Assembly: GCF_002224125.1 (NCBI RefSeq)
Contig: NZ_NCSM01000035.1
Coordinates: forward strand, 237,893-301,892
DNA: 64,000 nucleotides
Reading direction: 5' to 3'
Source of the DNA: Streptomyces sp. NBS 14/10
GTDB taxonomy: Bacteria; Actinomycetota; Actinomycetes; Streptomycetales; Streptomycetaceae
Shown here: positions 8,224 through 16,314 of the stretch, piece by piece
Layout: every line of letters starts with the position of its first letter
Position numbering within the stretch: position 1 is the stretch's first letter
Position numbers and translations under genes: made by a program
The notes under the pieces: generated by a model
What the model was told of the DNA's origin: nothing
Seen by the model: only the letters and a program-made list of their open reading frames with translations
The model's database searches: none

Positions 8224-8937
8224 TCAAAGTTGCGGGGGCGACATCGTAAAGCGGGCGTTGACCTGCGCGTATACGGTCTGGCGCTGGGGTTCGAGGTCCA
8301 GGGCGGGGGCGGGCTCCTGGGGCGCGCCGCCGTAGCCCGCGCTGCGCGCGGCCGCGTAGGCGACGGGGTAGGGCTGGCCGGCGTTCTCCGAGTCGAGGTC
8401 GGCGAGCTCGACGAGGGCGGTGAGCCGGGCGTCCAGCGCGCCCGCGTATTCGCGGGCGCGCTGGACCGCCTCCCGTACGGCCTGGCGGCGCGCCTCGGCG
8501 TGGGCGGGCGAGTCGGGGCGCAGGGCCCAGGAGGGGCCGATGACCTGGGTGAGGTCCAGGTCGGCGAGGCGGGTGCTGAGCTCGCCGAGTGCGGTGAAGT
8601 CGGCGATGGTGACGGAGAGGTGCACGCGGCCGTGGTAGGCGTGTACGCGCTCGTGACGGCCCTTGGCGGTGAGCTGCGGGGTGATGGCGAAGGCGCCGGT
8701 CTCCAGCTTCTCGACCGCCTCGCCGTAGGACTTCACGAGGTCGAGGACCTGGGCGTTGCGGCGGGTGAGGTCTTCGAGGGCGGTGCGGCGGTCGCTGCCG
8801 CGCGCGCTGACGGTGATGCCGAGGCGGGCGATCTCGGGGTCGACTTCGAGGCGGGCCTCGCCGCGGACCGCGACGCGCGGGGTTTCGGGGGTGCCGTAGG
8901 GCAGGGCGGTCGTGGGCTGCGGGGAGGCGTGGTCCAT
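8224..8937 (-). CDS. SIMPL (DUF541) domain protein
   Basis: A 237-residue protein of the SIMPL family, named after a mouse signalling-pathway protein. Bacterial members such as BP26 and YggE form periplasmic or cytoplasmic oligomers of unclear role. Residues about 20-230 carry the repeated beta-alpha pattern (RVAVRGEARLEVDPEIARLGI; ARRQAVREAVQRAREYAGAL). I see no signal peptide, so it may stay in the cytoplasm. The start ATG at 8937 is followed by a polar leader. It stands alone, with a terminator right behind it. Confidence 0.75.
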   Translation of the reverse strand: MDHASPQPTTALPYGTPETPRVAVRGEARLEVDPEIARLGITVSARGSDRRTALEDLTRRNAQVLDLVKSYGEAVEKLETGAFAITPQLTAKGRHERVHAYHGRVHLSVTIADFTALGELSTRLADLDLTQVIGPSWALRPDSPAHAEARRQAVREAVQRAREYAGALDARLTALVELADLDSENAGQPYPVAYAAARSAGYGGAPQEPAPALDLEPQRQTVYAQVNARFTMSPPQL

Positions 8938-8967
8938 GGGGTGGCTGCTCCTTGCGGGCGGGTGAGA

Positions 8968-9026
8968 GGTTCGGTTCTCGGGATGTGGTTTGGTTCTTGG
9001 GGTGGTGGTTCAGTTCTTGAGATGGC
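8968..9026. repeat. Three imperfect 19-20 bp tandem repeats
   Basis: Units begin at 8968, 8987 and 9007, each starting GGTT(C/T)(G/A)GTTCT and ending in a GGATG/GGGTGG/AGATGG-like segment. They lie between the SIMPL start and the Nudix stop. The function is unknown; they may simply be slippage-derived. Confidence 0.5.
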
Positions 9027-9083
9027 TGTTGCCGTGGGCCTGTTGTTCAGGCCGGTGTCCGTGAGCCGGTCGCAGCCGCCTCG

Positions 9084-9539
9084 TCAGGCCGGCGTCTGGA
9101 CCCTGCCCTGGGCGGGCCGTGTCCGGTGCAGCGACAGAGCGATGTCCACGAGCGGGACCCGGGGCAGTTCGGCGACGCGGTCGAGTTCGATCCAGGCGGC
9201 CTGGTCGGTGGAGCCGTTGATCTCGTTGCGCAGCTGCCCGCCTACGATATGCGCGGTGTAGACGACGCGCAGGCCGTGGAAGTCCGCGTCGCGGCCGCGG
9301 CGGCGGGCGTAGCGGTGGTGGACGGAGTCGATGCCGAGGAGGTCGTCTATCTCGACGGTGTAGCCGGTCTCCTCCTCGACCTCGCGGATGGCGGCATCGT
9401 ACGGGTCTTCACCGTGCCGGATGCCGCCGCCGGGCATCGTCCACTGTTTGCTGTCGGGGCCCACCCATCGGGCGAGGAGGATTCTGCCGTCCTGGATGCA
9501 GACGGCGTAGGCGGCGACTCGGAGTTGTCTGTTGGCCAT
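9084..9539 (-). CDS. Nudix hydrolase
   Basis: A 151-residue Nudix-fold enzyme. The Nudix box is complete as GGIRHGEDPYDAAIREVEEETGY (residues about 38-60; it departs slightly from the GX5EX7REUXEEXGU spacing but keeps REVEEE). The preceding QWTMPGGG is typical. Family members hydrolyse nucleoside diphosphate derivatives, and the substrate cannot be read from sequence. Its ATG overlaps the stop of the upstream N-hydroxylase by one base (TGATG at 9537-9541), so it is probably translated by coupling. That makes a house-cleaning or tailoring role in the decarboxylase/hydroxylase pathway plausible but unproven. Confidence 0.85.
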   Translation of the reverse strand: MANRQLRVAAYAVCIQDGRILLARWVGPDSKQWTMPGGGIRHGEDPYDAAIREVEEETGYTVEIDDLLGIDSVHHRYARRRGRDADFHGLRVVYTAHIVGGQLRNEINGSTDQAAWIELDRVAELPRVPLVDIALSLHRTRPAQGRVQTPA

Positions 9540-10981
9540 CACCCAAGGATGGCCTGGGTGTCGGATGATCGAAAGCTGTCGCGCTGTTCGGGGAGGTGTC
9601 CGGCGGCGCTGCCGGGGTGGGTGGGCTGGAGGCCGAAGGTGGTGAAGGCGGTGCGAGGCGGGAGGGGGTAGACGGGTTCGGTGGTCAGTGAGTTGAGGAT
9701 GACGGCGGAGCGCCAGGCGGCGAGGCCGAGGTCGGGGGCGCCGACGCCGTGGGCGTGGCGCTGGGCGTTCTGGACGTAGATGGGGCCCTTGACGATGGGG
9801 TCGAGGACGATGCGGTGGTGTTCGTCGATACGGGGGCGCTCGCGGGAGTCGCGGCGGATGTAGGGGTCGAGGGCGGCGATGATGGTGTCGATGCGCCGTT
9901 CGCGGTAGCCGGTGGCGAGGACGACGGCTTCGGTGATGTGGCGGCTGCGGGCGCCTTGTTGGGCGTGTTCGAGGTGGAGTTCGAGTCGGGCGGCGGCGGT
10001 GCGGCCGGCGGTGCGGACGGTGACGCCGGGGGTGAGGACGGTGTCGGGCCAGCCGCCGTGCCGGGTGCGGCGGTAGAGCTCGTCGTGGATGTCGGTCATG
10101 GTGTCGTGGGCGATGCCCTTGTAGAGCTGCCATTGGCGGGGCACCAGTTGGTCGCGTACGCATTCGGGCAGCGCGTGGAAGTAGCGGGCGTAGTCGGGGG
10201 TGAAGTGTTCGAGGCCGAGCTTGCTGTATTCCATGGGGGCGAAGGCGGGGGTGCGGGTGAGCCAGTGGAGTCCTTCGGCGCCCGGGGGCCGGTTGCGGAG
10301 CAGGTCGAGGAAGACCTCGGCGCCGGACTGGCCGGAGCCGACGACGGTGACATGGCCGGTGGCCAGCAGCGCTTCGCGGTGTTCGAGGTAGTCGGCTGAG
10401 TGGATGACGGGTACGCCGGGGGTGTCGACGAGGGGGCACAGGGGCGCGGGGACGTGGGGTTCGGTGCCGACGCCGAGGACCAGGGCGCGGGCGTAGCCGC
10501 GGCCCATGTGGCGGGCCTCGCCGGTGGCGTCGAGTTCGGTGTAGTCGAGTTCGAAGAGGAGGTGGTCGTGGTTCCAGCGGACGGCGTCGATCTGGTGGCC
10601 GAAGTGGAGGCCGGGGAGGTGGTGGCTGACCCAGCGGCAGTAGGCGTCGTATTCGGCGCGTTCGATGTGGAAGCGCTCGGCGTTGTAGAAGGGGAAGAGC
10701 CGTTCGTGGGCCTTGAGGTAGTTCAGGAAGGTCCAGGGGCTGGTGGGGTTGGCGAGGGTGACGAGGTCGGCGAGGAAGGGGACCTGGACCTTGGCGCCGT
10801 CGATGAGCAGGCCGGGGTGCCAGTGGAAGGCTGGGCGCTGTTCGTAGAAGGCGGTGCGCAGGCAGGGGATGCCCTGGGCGAGGGCGGCCAGGGAGAGGTT
10901 GAACGGTCCGATGCCGATGCCGGCGAGGTCCAGGGGCTGTTCGGGTCCGGCGGCGGGGGTGGGGGGTTGGGCGGTGCTCAT
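9539..10981 (-). CDS. Lysine/ornithine N-hydroxylase-like monooxygenase (DesB-like)
   Basis: A 480-residue FAD/NADPH-dependent N-monooxygenase of the IucD/SidA/PvdA/DesB family. These enzymes hydroxylate the terminal amine of lysine, ornithine, cadaverine or putrescine for hydroxamate siderophores. Visible motifs are the FAD fingerprint GIGIGPFNLSLAAL near residue 20, substrate-side motifs FLADLVTLANPTSPWTFLNYL, the NADPH fold VVGSGQSGAEVFLDLL and the ATGYRERR motif. The ATG at 10981 overlaps the decarboxylase stop (ATGA), and the stop overlaps the Nudix start. With the decarboxylase upstream, the likely substrate is the diamine product. No acyltransferase or NIS synthetase follows, so the pathway is incomplete locally. 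Confidence 0.85.
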   Translation of the reverse strand: MSTAQPPTPAAGPEQPLDLAGIGIGPFNLSLAALAQGIPCLRTAFYEQRPAFHWHPGLLIDGAKVQVPFLADLVTLANPTSPWTFLNYLKAHERLFPFYNAERFHIERAEYDAYCRWVSHHLPGLHFGHQIDAVRWNHDHLLFELDYTELDATGEARHMGRGYARALVLGVGTEPHVPAPLCPLVDTPGVPVIHSADYLEHREALLATGHVTVVGSGQSGAEVFLDLLRNRPPGAEGLHWLTRTPAFAPMEYSKLGLEHFTPDYARYFHALPECVRDQLVPRQWQLYKGIAHDTMTDIHDELYRRTRHGGWPDTVLTPGVTVRTAGRTAAARLELHLEHAQQGARSRHITEAVVLATGYRERRIDTIIAALDPYIRRDSRERPRIDEHHRIVLDPIVKGPIYVQNAQRHAHGVGAPDLGLAAWRSAVILNSLTTEPVYPLPPRTAFTTFGLQPTHPGSAAGHLPEQRDSFRSSDTQAILG

Positions 10982-12393
10982 GGGGTGCTGCCTTCCACGA
11001 GTGCGACCAGCGCCCGCAGGTCGCTGGGCTGGGTGTGCGGGTTGAGGACGGTGGCCTTGAGCCAGAGCCCTTCGTAGGTGGTGGCGCGGCCGAGGACGGC
11101 CCGGCCCTCGCGCAGGAGGCGGCGTCGTACGGCGGCGACGGCGGCCGGGTCGGCTCCGGCGGGCCGGAAGAGGACGGTGCTGATGGCGGGGCGGGCGTAG
11201 AGGTCGAGGCCGGGGCGGGAGTCGATGAGGTCGGCGAGGTGCTGGGCGGCGGCGCAGGCTCGTTCGACCAGGTCGCCGAGGCCGCGGCGGCCGAGGGCGC
11301 GCAGGGTGACGGCGATTTTGAGGATGTCGGGGCGGCGGGTGGTGCGCAGGGAGCGGCCGAGGAGGTCGGGGATGCCAGCGGCGGTGTCGTCGTGGGCGTT
11401 GAGGTAGTCGGCTCGGTGGGCGAGCGGGGCGAGGACGGCGCTGTCGGGGACGGCGAGGAGGCCGGCCGCGGCGGGCTGCCAGCCGAGTTTGTGCAGGTCG
11501 AGGGCGGTGGTGCGGGCCCGGTCGAGGCCGTGGAGCCGGGTGCGGAGGGTGTCGCTGAACAGGAGCGGCCCGCCGTAGGCGGCGTCGATGTGGAGGGTGG
11601 CCGCATGGCGGTCGCAGAGGTCGGCGATGGGCGGCAGGGGGTCGATGGCGCCGGTGTCGGTGGTGCCCGCGGTGGCGACGACGAGTACGGGGTGTGGTGG
11701 GCCGGGCAGTTCGGCGAGGGTGTCGTGGAGGCGGGCCGGGTCGAGGACGCCGGTGGGGGTGGGGATGGTGAGGGGCGCGGGGAGGCCCAGGAGCCAGGCG
11801 GCGCGGTGGACGCTGTGGTGGGCGTTGGCTCCGCAGACGATCCGCAGGGGGGCGGTGGCGCCCGCGGTGCTGGCGGCCTCGCGGGCGAGCAGCAGGGCGA
11901 GTTGGTTGGCCTCGGTGCCGCCGGTGGTGGCGAGGGCGTCGGGGTTCGGGCGGTGGGGGTGGACGAGCCGGCCGAGGGCGCGGCAGGTGAGCGTTTCGAG
12001 TTCGCCGGCGGCGGGGGCCTGGTCCCAGGAGTCGAGGGAGGGGTTGAGGGCGCTGGCGGCGAGGTCGGCGGCGGCCGCGACGGCGAGGGGCGGGCAGTGC
12101 AGATGGGCGGTGCAGTGTGGTTCGGCGGGGTCGGCGGCGCCCGCGGCGAGAGCCCGGACGAGGGTGTGCAGGGCCTGGTGGGCGCCGGTGCCGACGGTGG
12201 GGAGGACGGGTTCGGCCGCGGCCCGTACGCGACGGGCGACGGCCCTCGGGCCGCCGGGCGGGAGCGGGCCGCCGCGGTCGGCGGCGCCGGTGGCGAGGGC
12301 GTCGAGGACGGTGTCGAGCATCGGGCGGAGCGCGCGCGGGCCTTCGGTACCACCGGCCAGGAGGCGGGCGGTCGCGGAAGCGGGCACAGGCAT
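10978..12393 (-). CDS. PLP-dependent amino-acid decarboxylase (DesA/DABA decarboxylase-like)
   Basis: A 471-residue group II decarboxylase of the glutamate/aromatic/diaminobutyrate family. The signatures ATTGGTEANQLALLLAREA (cofactor phosphate), HIDAAYGGPLLFS (Asp to pyridine nitrogen, Ala) and LDLHKLGWQPAAAGL (Schiff-base Lys in DLHKLGW) are intact. DesA homologues make cadaverine from lysine; 2,4-diaminobutyrate decarboxylases are an alternative. It is the first gene of a three-gene translationally coupled minus-strand set (decarboxylase, N-hydroxylase, Nudix) and is divergent from a MarR gene. I found no clear DmdR1 iron box upstream, so iron control is not demonstrated. Confidence 0.8.
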   Translation of the reverse strand: MPVPASATARLLAGGTEGPRALRPMLDTVLDALATGAADRGGPLPPGGPRAVARRVRAAAEPVLPTVGTGAHQALHTLVRALAAGAADPAEPHCTAHLHCPPLAVAAAADLAASALNPSLDSWDQAPAAGELETLTCRALGRLVHPHRPNPDALATTGGTEANQLALLLAREAASTAGATAPLRIVCGANAHHSVHRAAWLLGLPAPLTIPTPTGVLDPARLHDTLAELPGPPHPVLVVATAGTTDTGAIDPLPPIADLCDRHAATLHIDAAYGGPLLFSDTLRTRLHGLDRARTTALDLHKLGWQPAAAGLLAVPDSAVLAPLAHRADYLNAHDDTAAGIPDLLGRSLRTTRRPDILKIAVTLRALGRRGLGDLVERACAAAQHLADLIDSRPGLDLYARPAISTVLFRPAGADPAAVAAVRRRLLREGRAVLGRATTYEGLWLKATVLNPHTQPSDLRALVALVEGSTP

Positions 12394-12738
12394 GGGTGTG
12401 CCCCTCGTCTCGAGGTCGGGCAGGGGAGCGGTCCTGGCGATGTCTCAAAAGCGGCGCCGGGCCGCCCGGGGGCGGGTCTCACGGCCTCGGTGAGCGCACC
12501 GGGCGCGCGGGACAGGCGAAACATCTGGACTCGGGGCCTAAAGTACTTTGCGCACAAGCGGTTCGGCCTGTCGTCGCGACAGATCCACTCGTACGTGGTA
12601 GTGCCGGTGCGTGAATTGATCGCGGCGGCCTACCTGATGAAGCACACACGGCGGGGCGGCGTGATGAAGCGCGGGCCCGGCTTCCGTAAGATGCCCGGGC
12701 ACAGAAACGTCGAGCGGGAGAGCGGGCCAGGGGGCGAC
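12394..12738. promoter_or_regulatory. Divergent promoter region with AAAGTACTTT palindrome
   Basis: This is the 345-base region between the minus-strand decarboxylase and the plus-strand MarR gene. It contains a perfect ten-base palindrome AAAGTACTTT at 12540-12549, an AT-rich island in otherwise GC-rich DNA. MarR proteins commonly bind palindromes of this kind in divergent promoters, so it is a candidate operator. The stretch from about 12550 to 12735 is open in the MarR frame, with an ATG at 12664, but I favour the GTG at 12739. No other gene is supported. Confidence 0.35.
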
Positions 12739-13293
12739 GTGGATCAGCAGCCGGACGACAACAGCGGCCTGACCGAAGAGCTCATCTCCTCGATGATGGC
12801 CGCCTCGCGGCTGCTGGTGGCGATCTCGGCGCGGGCGCTCGCCGCGGTCGACGAGACGCTGACGGCGACACAACTGCGCGCCTTGGTGGTGCTGGACAGC
12901 TGTGGCCCCGCGAAGCTGGCGGCGCTGGCGTCGGGTCTTGGGGTCAACCCGTCCACCGCCATGCGGACGGTGGACCGGCTGCAGTCGCTTGGCCTGGTGG
13001 ACCGGCGGGTCAATCCGGACAGCCGCCGGGAGGTGGTGCTACGGGTGACCGACCGGGGCGCGGAGGTGGTGGCGCGGGTGCTCGAGTACCGGCGCGCCGA
13101 GATCTCCGTCCTGGTAGAGCGGCTGCCCGCCGAGGTGCGGGCCGGTCTTGCGCGCGGCCTGCGGGCGTTGAACGCGGTCGCGGACGAGCCCGACCTCCGG
13201 GCGGCAGGGCCGTCCGGGGCCGGGCCCGCCCGGGTCAGTGATGTGCTCGCCGCCGCTTCCGGGGAGGTGCGTCCGCGCCGTCAGGACCGGTGA
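12739..13293 (+). CDS. MarR-family transcriptional regulator
   Basis: A 184-residue winged-helix regulator. The MarR fold spans residues about 12-150. The recognition helix region is KLAALASGLGVNPSTAMRTVDRL and the wing is VDRRVNPDSRREVVLRVTDRG. The GTG start is preceded by AGGGGGC at 12729-12735. The 3' end overlaps the convergent narI by 59 bases. It is divergent from the decarboxylase/hydroxylase/Nudix set and could control that set, or the nar operon on its other side; the position alone does not decide. Family members respond to small phenolics, antibiotics or oxidants. Confidence 0.85.
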   Translation: MDQQPDDNSGLTEELISSMMAASRLLVAISARALAAVDETLTATQLRALVVLDSCGPAKLAALASGLGVNPSTAMRTVDRLQSLGLVDRRVNPDSRREVVLRVTDRGAEVVARVLEYRRAEISVLVERLPAEVRAGLARGLRALNAVADEPDLRAAGPSGAGPARVSDVLAAASGEVRPRRQDR

Positions 13294-13996
13294 GCGCCGG
13301 GTGGCGGTACGGGCGGGCCGGGGTGCGGGAGCGGTAGACCACGTACGGCCTGACCAGGTAGCCGAGGGGGGCGGCGAAGGCGTGGACGAGCCGGCTGAAG
13401 GGCCATAGGGCGAACAGCGCCAGGCCCAGCAGGGCGTGCAGCCGGTAGACGAGGGGCGCGTGGGTCATGGCCGGGACGTTGGGGTCGAGGGTGAACAGGC
13501 TGCGGAACCAGACGGATACGCCCTGCCGGTAGTCGTAGGCGTCGTCGCCCACGCCCGTGGCGGTCGCGGTGAGCCCGGCCAGCAGGACGGCGGCGAGCAC
13601 GGGGTAGACGGCCCGGTCGCTTCGGCTGGTCGCCGCCCGTACGGCGGGCACCCGCAGCCGCCGGTAGAGCAGCAGCCCCAGGCCGGCGGCGGTGGCCAGG
13701 CCCGCGGTGCCGCCGACGAGCAGCGCGTTGGCGTGGTAGAGCCCTTCGCTGACGCGCAGCCGCTCGGTCAGCGATTCGGGGATGATCAGGCCGACGGCAT
13801 GGCCCGCGGCGACGAACAGCAGCCCGAAGTGGAAGAGCGGGCCGCCGATGCTCAGCAGGCGGTGTTCGTGCAGCTGGCTGGAGCGGGTGGTGAAGCCGAA
13901 GCGGTCGTAGTGGTAGCGCCAGGCGGCGCCCGCGACGAAGAGGACGAGCACGAGGTAGGGCAGCACGCCCCACAGGGCGATGTTGAGGTGGTTCAT
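13235..13996 (-). CDS. narI: Respiratory nitrate reductase gamma subunit
   Basis: A 253-residue membrane cytochrome b that takes electrons from menaquinol and passes them to NarH. Five hydrophobic helices are visible, starting MNHLNIALWGVLPYLVLVLFVAG. The haem-ligand histidines sit in LFHFGLLFVAAGHAVG and MTHAPLVYRLHALLGLALFALWPFSRLVHAF. The C-terminus ends in a basic tail. The ATG overlaps the narJ stop by four bases. The end overlaps the convergent MarR gene, which makes read-through or antisense interference possible. Confidence 0.95.
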   Translation of the reverse strand: MNHLNIALWGVLPYLVLVLFVAGAAWRYHYDRFGFTTRSSQLHEHRLLSIGGPLFHFGLLFVAAGHAVGLIIPESLTERLRVSEGLYHANALLVGGTAGLATAAGLGLLLYRRLRVPAVRAATSRSDRAVYPVLAAVLLAGLTATATGVGDDAYDYRQGVSVWFRSLFTLDPNVPAMTHAPLVYRLHALLGLALFALWPFSRLVHAFAAPLGYLVRPYVVYRSRTPARPYRHPALTGPDGADAPPRKRRRAHH

Positions 13997-14664
13997 CGGC
14001 CGGTTCCTCCCGGAAGGTGGCCGGCGCGCTCGGGAGCGGCGGCGAAGGGGGCCAGGCCGACCGCTTCGGCGGGTGGTCCGCCGCGGGCGAGTGCCAGGGC
14101 CGTGGCGCGGTCGGCGGGCGAGGCGCCGGGCAGGGTGTCGCAGACGGCGCGCAGCACCTCGGCGTAGGGGCTGTCGTGGTCGGCCAGGGCCATCCTCAGC
14201 AGCTCGATCGCGGGGCGGTGTTCGCTCAGCAGCCGCGTCCCCGGGGCGGGGCAGCGGGCGGCGAACTCCAGGGCCAGGGGCAGGTAGTCGGGCAGTTCGT
14301 CCTCGGGGGGCGCCCAGCCGTGAGCGCGGTAGCGGGCCTTCCACTCGGCGAGCGAGCCGCCGCGGCGCCGGGTGTCGCCGTCGGTGTAGTAGGTGAGGTG
14401 CAGGGTGCGCCGCCGGCTGCGGTCGAAGGTGACGACGTAGCGGGCGGCCAGGTCGAGTACGGGGATGTCCCGTACGGCGGCGCAGAACCGCAGCAGGGGT
14501 GCGGTGCCGGGGCCGGTCACCTCGCCGAGGGCGTCGCGTACCAGGGTCAGGCGGGCGGGCCAGTGCCGGTCGGGGTAGCCGAGGAGGAGGGCGGCGGCCT
14601 GGTGCACGGCGGGGGTGGCCGCGCTCGGCGGGCTCAGCGGGCGCGGCGGCTTCATTGGGCTCAC
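13993..14664 (-). CDS. narJ: Nitrate reductase assembly chaperone
   Basis: A 223-residue cytosolic TorD/NarJ-type chaperone needed for molybdenum cofactor insertion into NarG and for attachment of NarGH to NarI. It shows the all-helical pattern and the conserved YVVTFDRSRRRTLHLTYYTDGDTRRRG segment (residues about 75-100). PEDELPDYLPLALEF follows. It starts inside the end of narH (ATG 14664, narH stop at 14661) and its stop overlaps narI, consistent with a single translationally coupled operon. Confidence 0.93.
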   Translation of the reverse strand: MSPMKPPRPLSPPSAATPAVHQAAALLLGYPDRHWPARLTLVRDALGEVTGPGTAPLLRFCAAVRDIPVLDLAARYVVTFDRSRRRTLHLTYYTDGDTRRRGGSLAEWKARYRAHGWAPPEDELPDYLPLALEFAARCPAPGTRLLSEHRPAIELLRMALADHDSPYAEVLRAVCDTLPGASPADRATALALARGGPPAEAVGLAPFAAAPERAGHLPGGTGR

Positions 14665-16313
14665 TGCTGCTCCTCGGCCCGGCCGGGGAACATTCCGCTG
14701 GGGCGTCCGCGGCCGTTCCAGTTGAGCAGGTTCAACCGGCCGGCGAGCCCCGACCCGGCACCGGCACCAGCTCCGGCGGGGGCGGGCACCGGAGGGGCGT
14801 GGAAGTCGTCGGCGCCGGGGAAGCCGTCCGGCATCATCCCGGGCAGCCCGTCCTCGTCGAGGCTGCAGGTGTCAGTCGGCCCGTCGTGGCCCGCGCCCGC
14901 GGCGTAGCCGGTGGGGATGACGTACCGCTCGTCGTACTTGGCCAGGGCGAGCAGCCGGTACATGGCCTCGATGGTCTCCTGGTCCATGCCGACCGCGCGG
15001 GCGATCGCGGGGTCCTGTTCCTCGCCGAGGTTGTTCCGCCGCATATGGCTGCGCATGGCGGCGAGCCGGCACAGGGCGGCCTCGACCGGTTCCGGGTCGC
15101 CGGCGGTGAACAGTTCGGCGAGGTACGAGACGGGGATGCGCAGGGCGTCGATGGCGCCGAAGAGGTTGGCGGGCTCCTCGCCGTCGTGGCCGGTGGCGGT
15201 GAGCGCGTCGACGACCGGGGAGAGCGGGGGGATGTACCAGACCATGGGCATGGTGCGGTATTCGGGGTGCAGCGGCAGCGCCACCTTGTACCGGGTGATC
15301 AGCGCGTGGACCGGGGAGCGGCGGGCGGCCTCGATCCAGTCGTGCGGGATGCCGGACTCCTCGGCGGCGCGGACCACTTCCGGGTCGTCGGGGTCGAGGA
15401 AGCAGCCGAGTTGGGCCTCGTACAGGTCCTTCTCGTCGAGGACCGAGGCGGCCTCGCCGACCTTGTCCGGGTCGTAGAGCAGTACGCCGAGGTAGCGCAG
15501 CCGGCCCACGCAGGTCTCGGAGCAGACGGTGGGCTCCCCGGCCTCGATCCGCGGGTAGCAGAAGGTGCACTTCTCGGCCTTGCCGCTGCGGTGGTTGAAG
15601 TAGACCTTCTTGTACGGGCAGCCGCTGACGCACATCCGCCAGCCGCGGCAGCGGTCCTGGTCGACGAGGACGATGCCGTCCTCGACCCGCTTGTACATCG
15701 CGCCGGAGGGGCAGACGGCGACGCAGGAGGGGTTGAGGCAGTGTTCGCAGATGCGCGGCAGGTAGAACATGAACGCCTGCTCGTACTCCAGCCGCACCTT
15801 CTCGGTCATCTTGGCGAGCACCGGGTCGCCGGAGAGGTGTTCGGGGCCGCCGCCGAGGTCGTCGTCCCAGTTGGGGCCCCAGGTGACGGCGGTGGGCCGG
15901 CCGTCGATCAGGGAGCGGGGCGGGGCGGTGGGCAGGTCCTCGCCGAGGGGGGCGGTGGTGAGGTTGTCGTAGTCGTACGTCCAGGGCTGGTAGTAGTCGT
16001 CGAGGGAGGGGAGTTCGGGGTTGGCGAACAGGCGGGCGAGGCGGCGGGCGCGGCCGCCGGTGCGCGGCACGAGCCGGCCGTTCTTCAGGTGCCAGCCGCC
16101 CTTCCACTTGTCCTGGTCCTCGTAGGTACGGGGATAGCCCTGGCCGGGGCGGGTTTCGACGTTGTTGAACCAGACGTATTCGGTGCCTGACCGGTTGGTC
16201 CAGGTCTGTTTGCAGGTGACCGAGCAGGTGTGGCAGCCGATGCACTTGTCGAGGTTCATGACCATGGCGACCTGGGCCATCACCCTGGGGCGGGACGGCT
16301 GGCGGCGGGGCAT
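14661..16313 (-). CDS. narH: Respiratory nitrate reductase beta subunit
   Basis: A 550-residue iron-sulfur electron-transfer subunit. The cysteine groups are CIGCHTCSVTCKQ near the N-terminus, CEHCLNPSCVAVCPSG, CRGWRMCVSGCPYKK (Trp replaces one Cys, as expected for the 3Fe-4S cluster) and CTFCYPRIEAGEPTVCSETC. Together they bind three 4Fe-4S clusters and one 3Fe-4S cluster. A Pro/Ala/Gly-rich stretch near residues 500-525 lengthens the C-terminus beyond the E. coli protein. The ATG at 16313 lies one base after the narG stop. An internal ATG (VMAQVAMVM) is a possible alternative start. Confidence 0.96.
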   Translation of the reverse strand: MPRRQPSRPRVMAQVAMVMNLDKCIGCHTCSVTCKQTWTNRSGTEYVWFNNVETRPGQGYPRTYEDQDKWKGGWHLKNGRLVPRTGGRARRLARLFANPELPSLDDYYQPWTYDYDNLTTAPLGEDLPTAPPRSLIDGRPTAVTWGPNWDDDLGGGPEHLSGDPVLAKMTEKVRLEYEQAFMFYLPRICEHCLNPSCVAVCPSGAMYKRVEDGIVLVDQDRCRGWRMCVSGCPYKKVYFNHRSGKAEKCTFCYPRIEAGEPTVCSETCVGRLRYLGVLLYDPDKVGEAASVLDEKDLYEAQLGCFLDPDDPEVVRAAEESGIPHDWIEAARRSPVHALITRYKVALPLHPEYRTMPMVWYIPPLSPVVDALTATGHDGEEPANLFGAIDALRIPVSYLAELFTAGDPEPVEAALCRLAAMRSHMRRNNLGEEQDPAIARAVGMDQETIEAMYRLLALAKYDERYVIPTGYAAGAGHDGPTDTCSLDEDGLPGMMPDGFPGADDFHAPPVPAPAGAGAGAGSGLAGRLNLLNWNGRGRPSGMFPGRAEEQQ

Positions 16314-16314
16314 G

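Noticed and set aside
12394..12738. DmdR1 iron box before the decarboxylase gene
   Set aside because: I looked for TTAGGTTAGGCTNACCTAA-like symmetry on both strands and saw no acceptable match.
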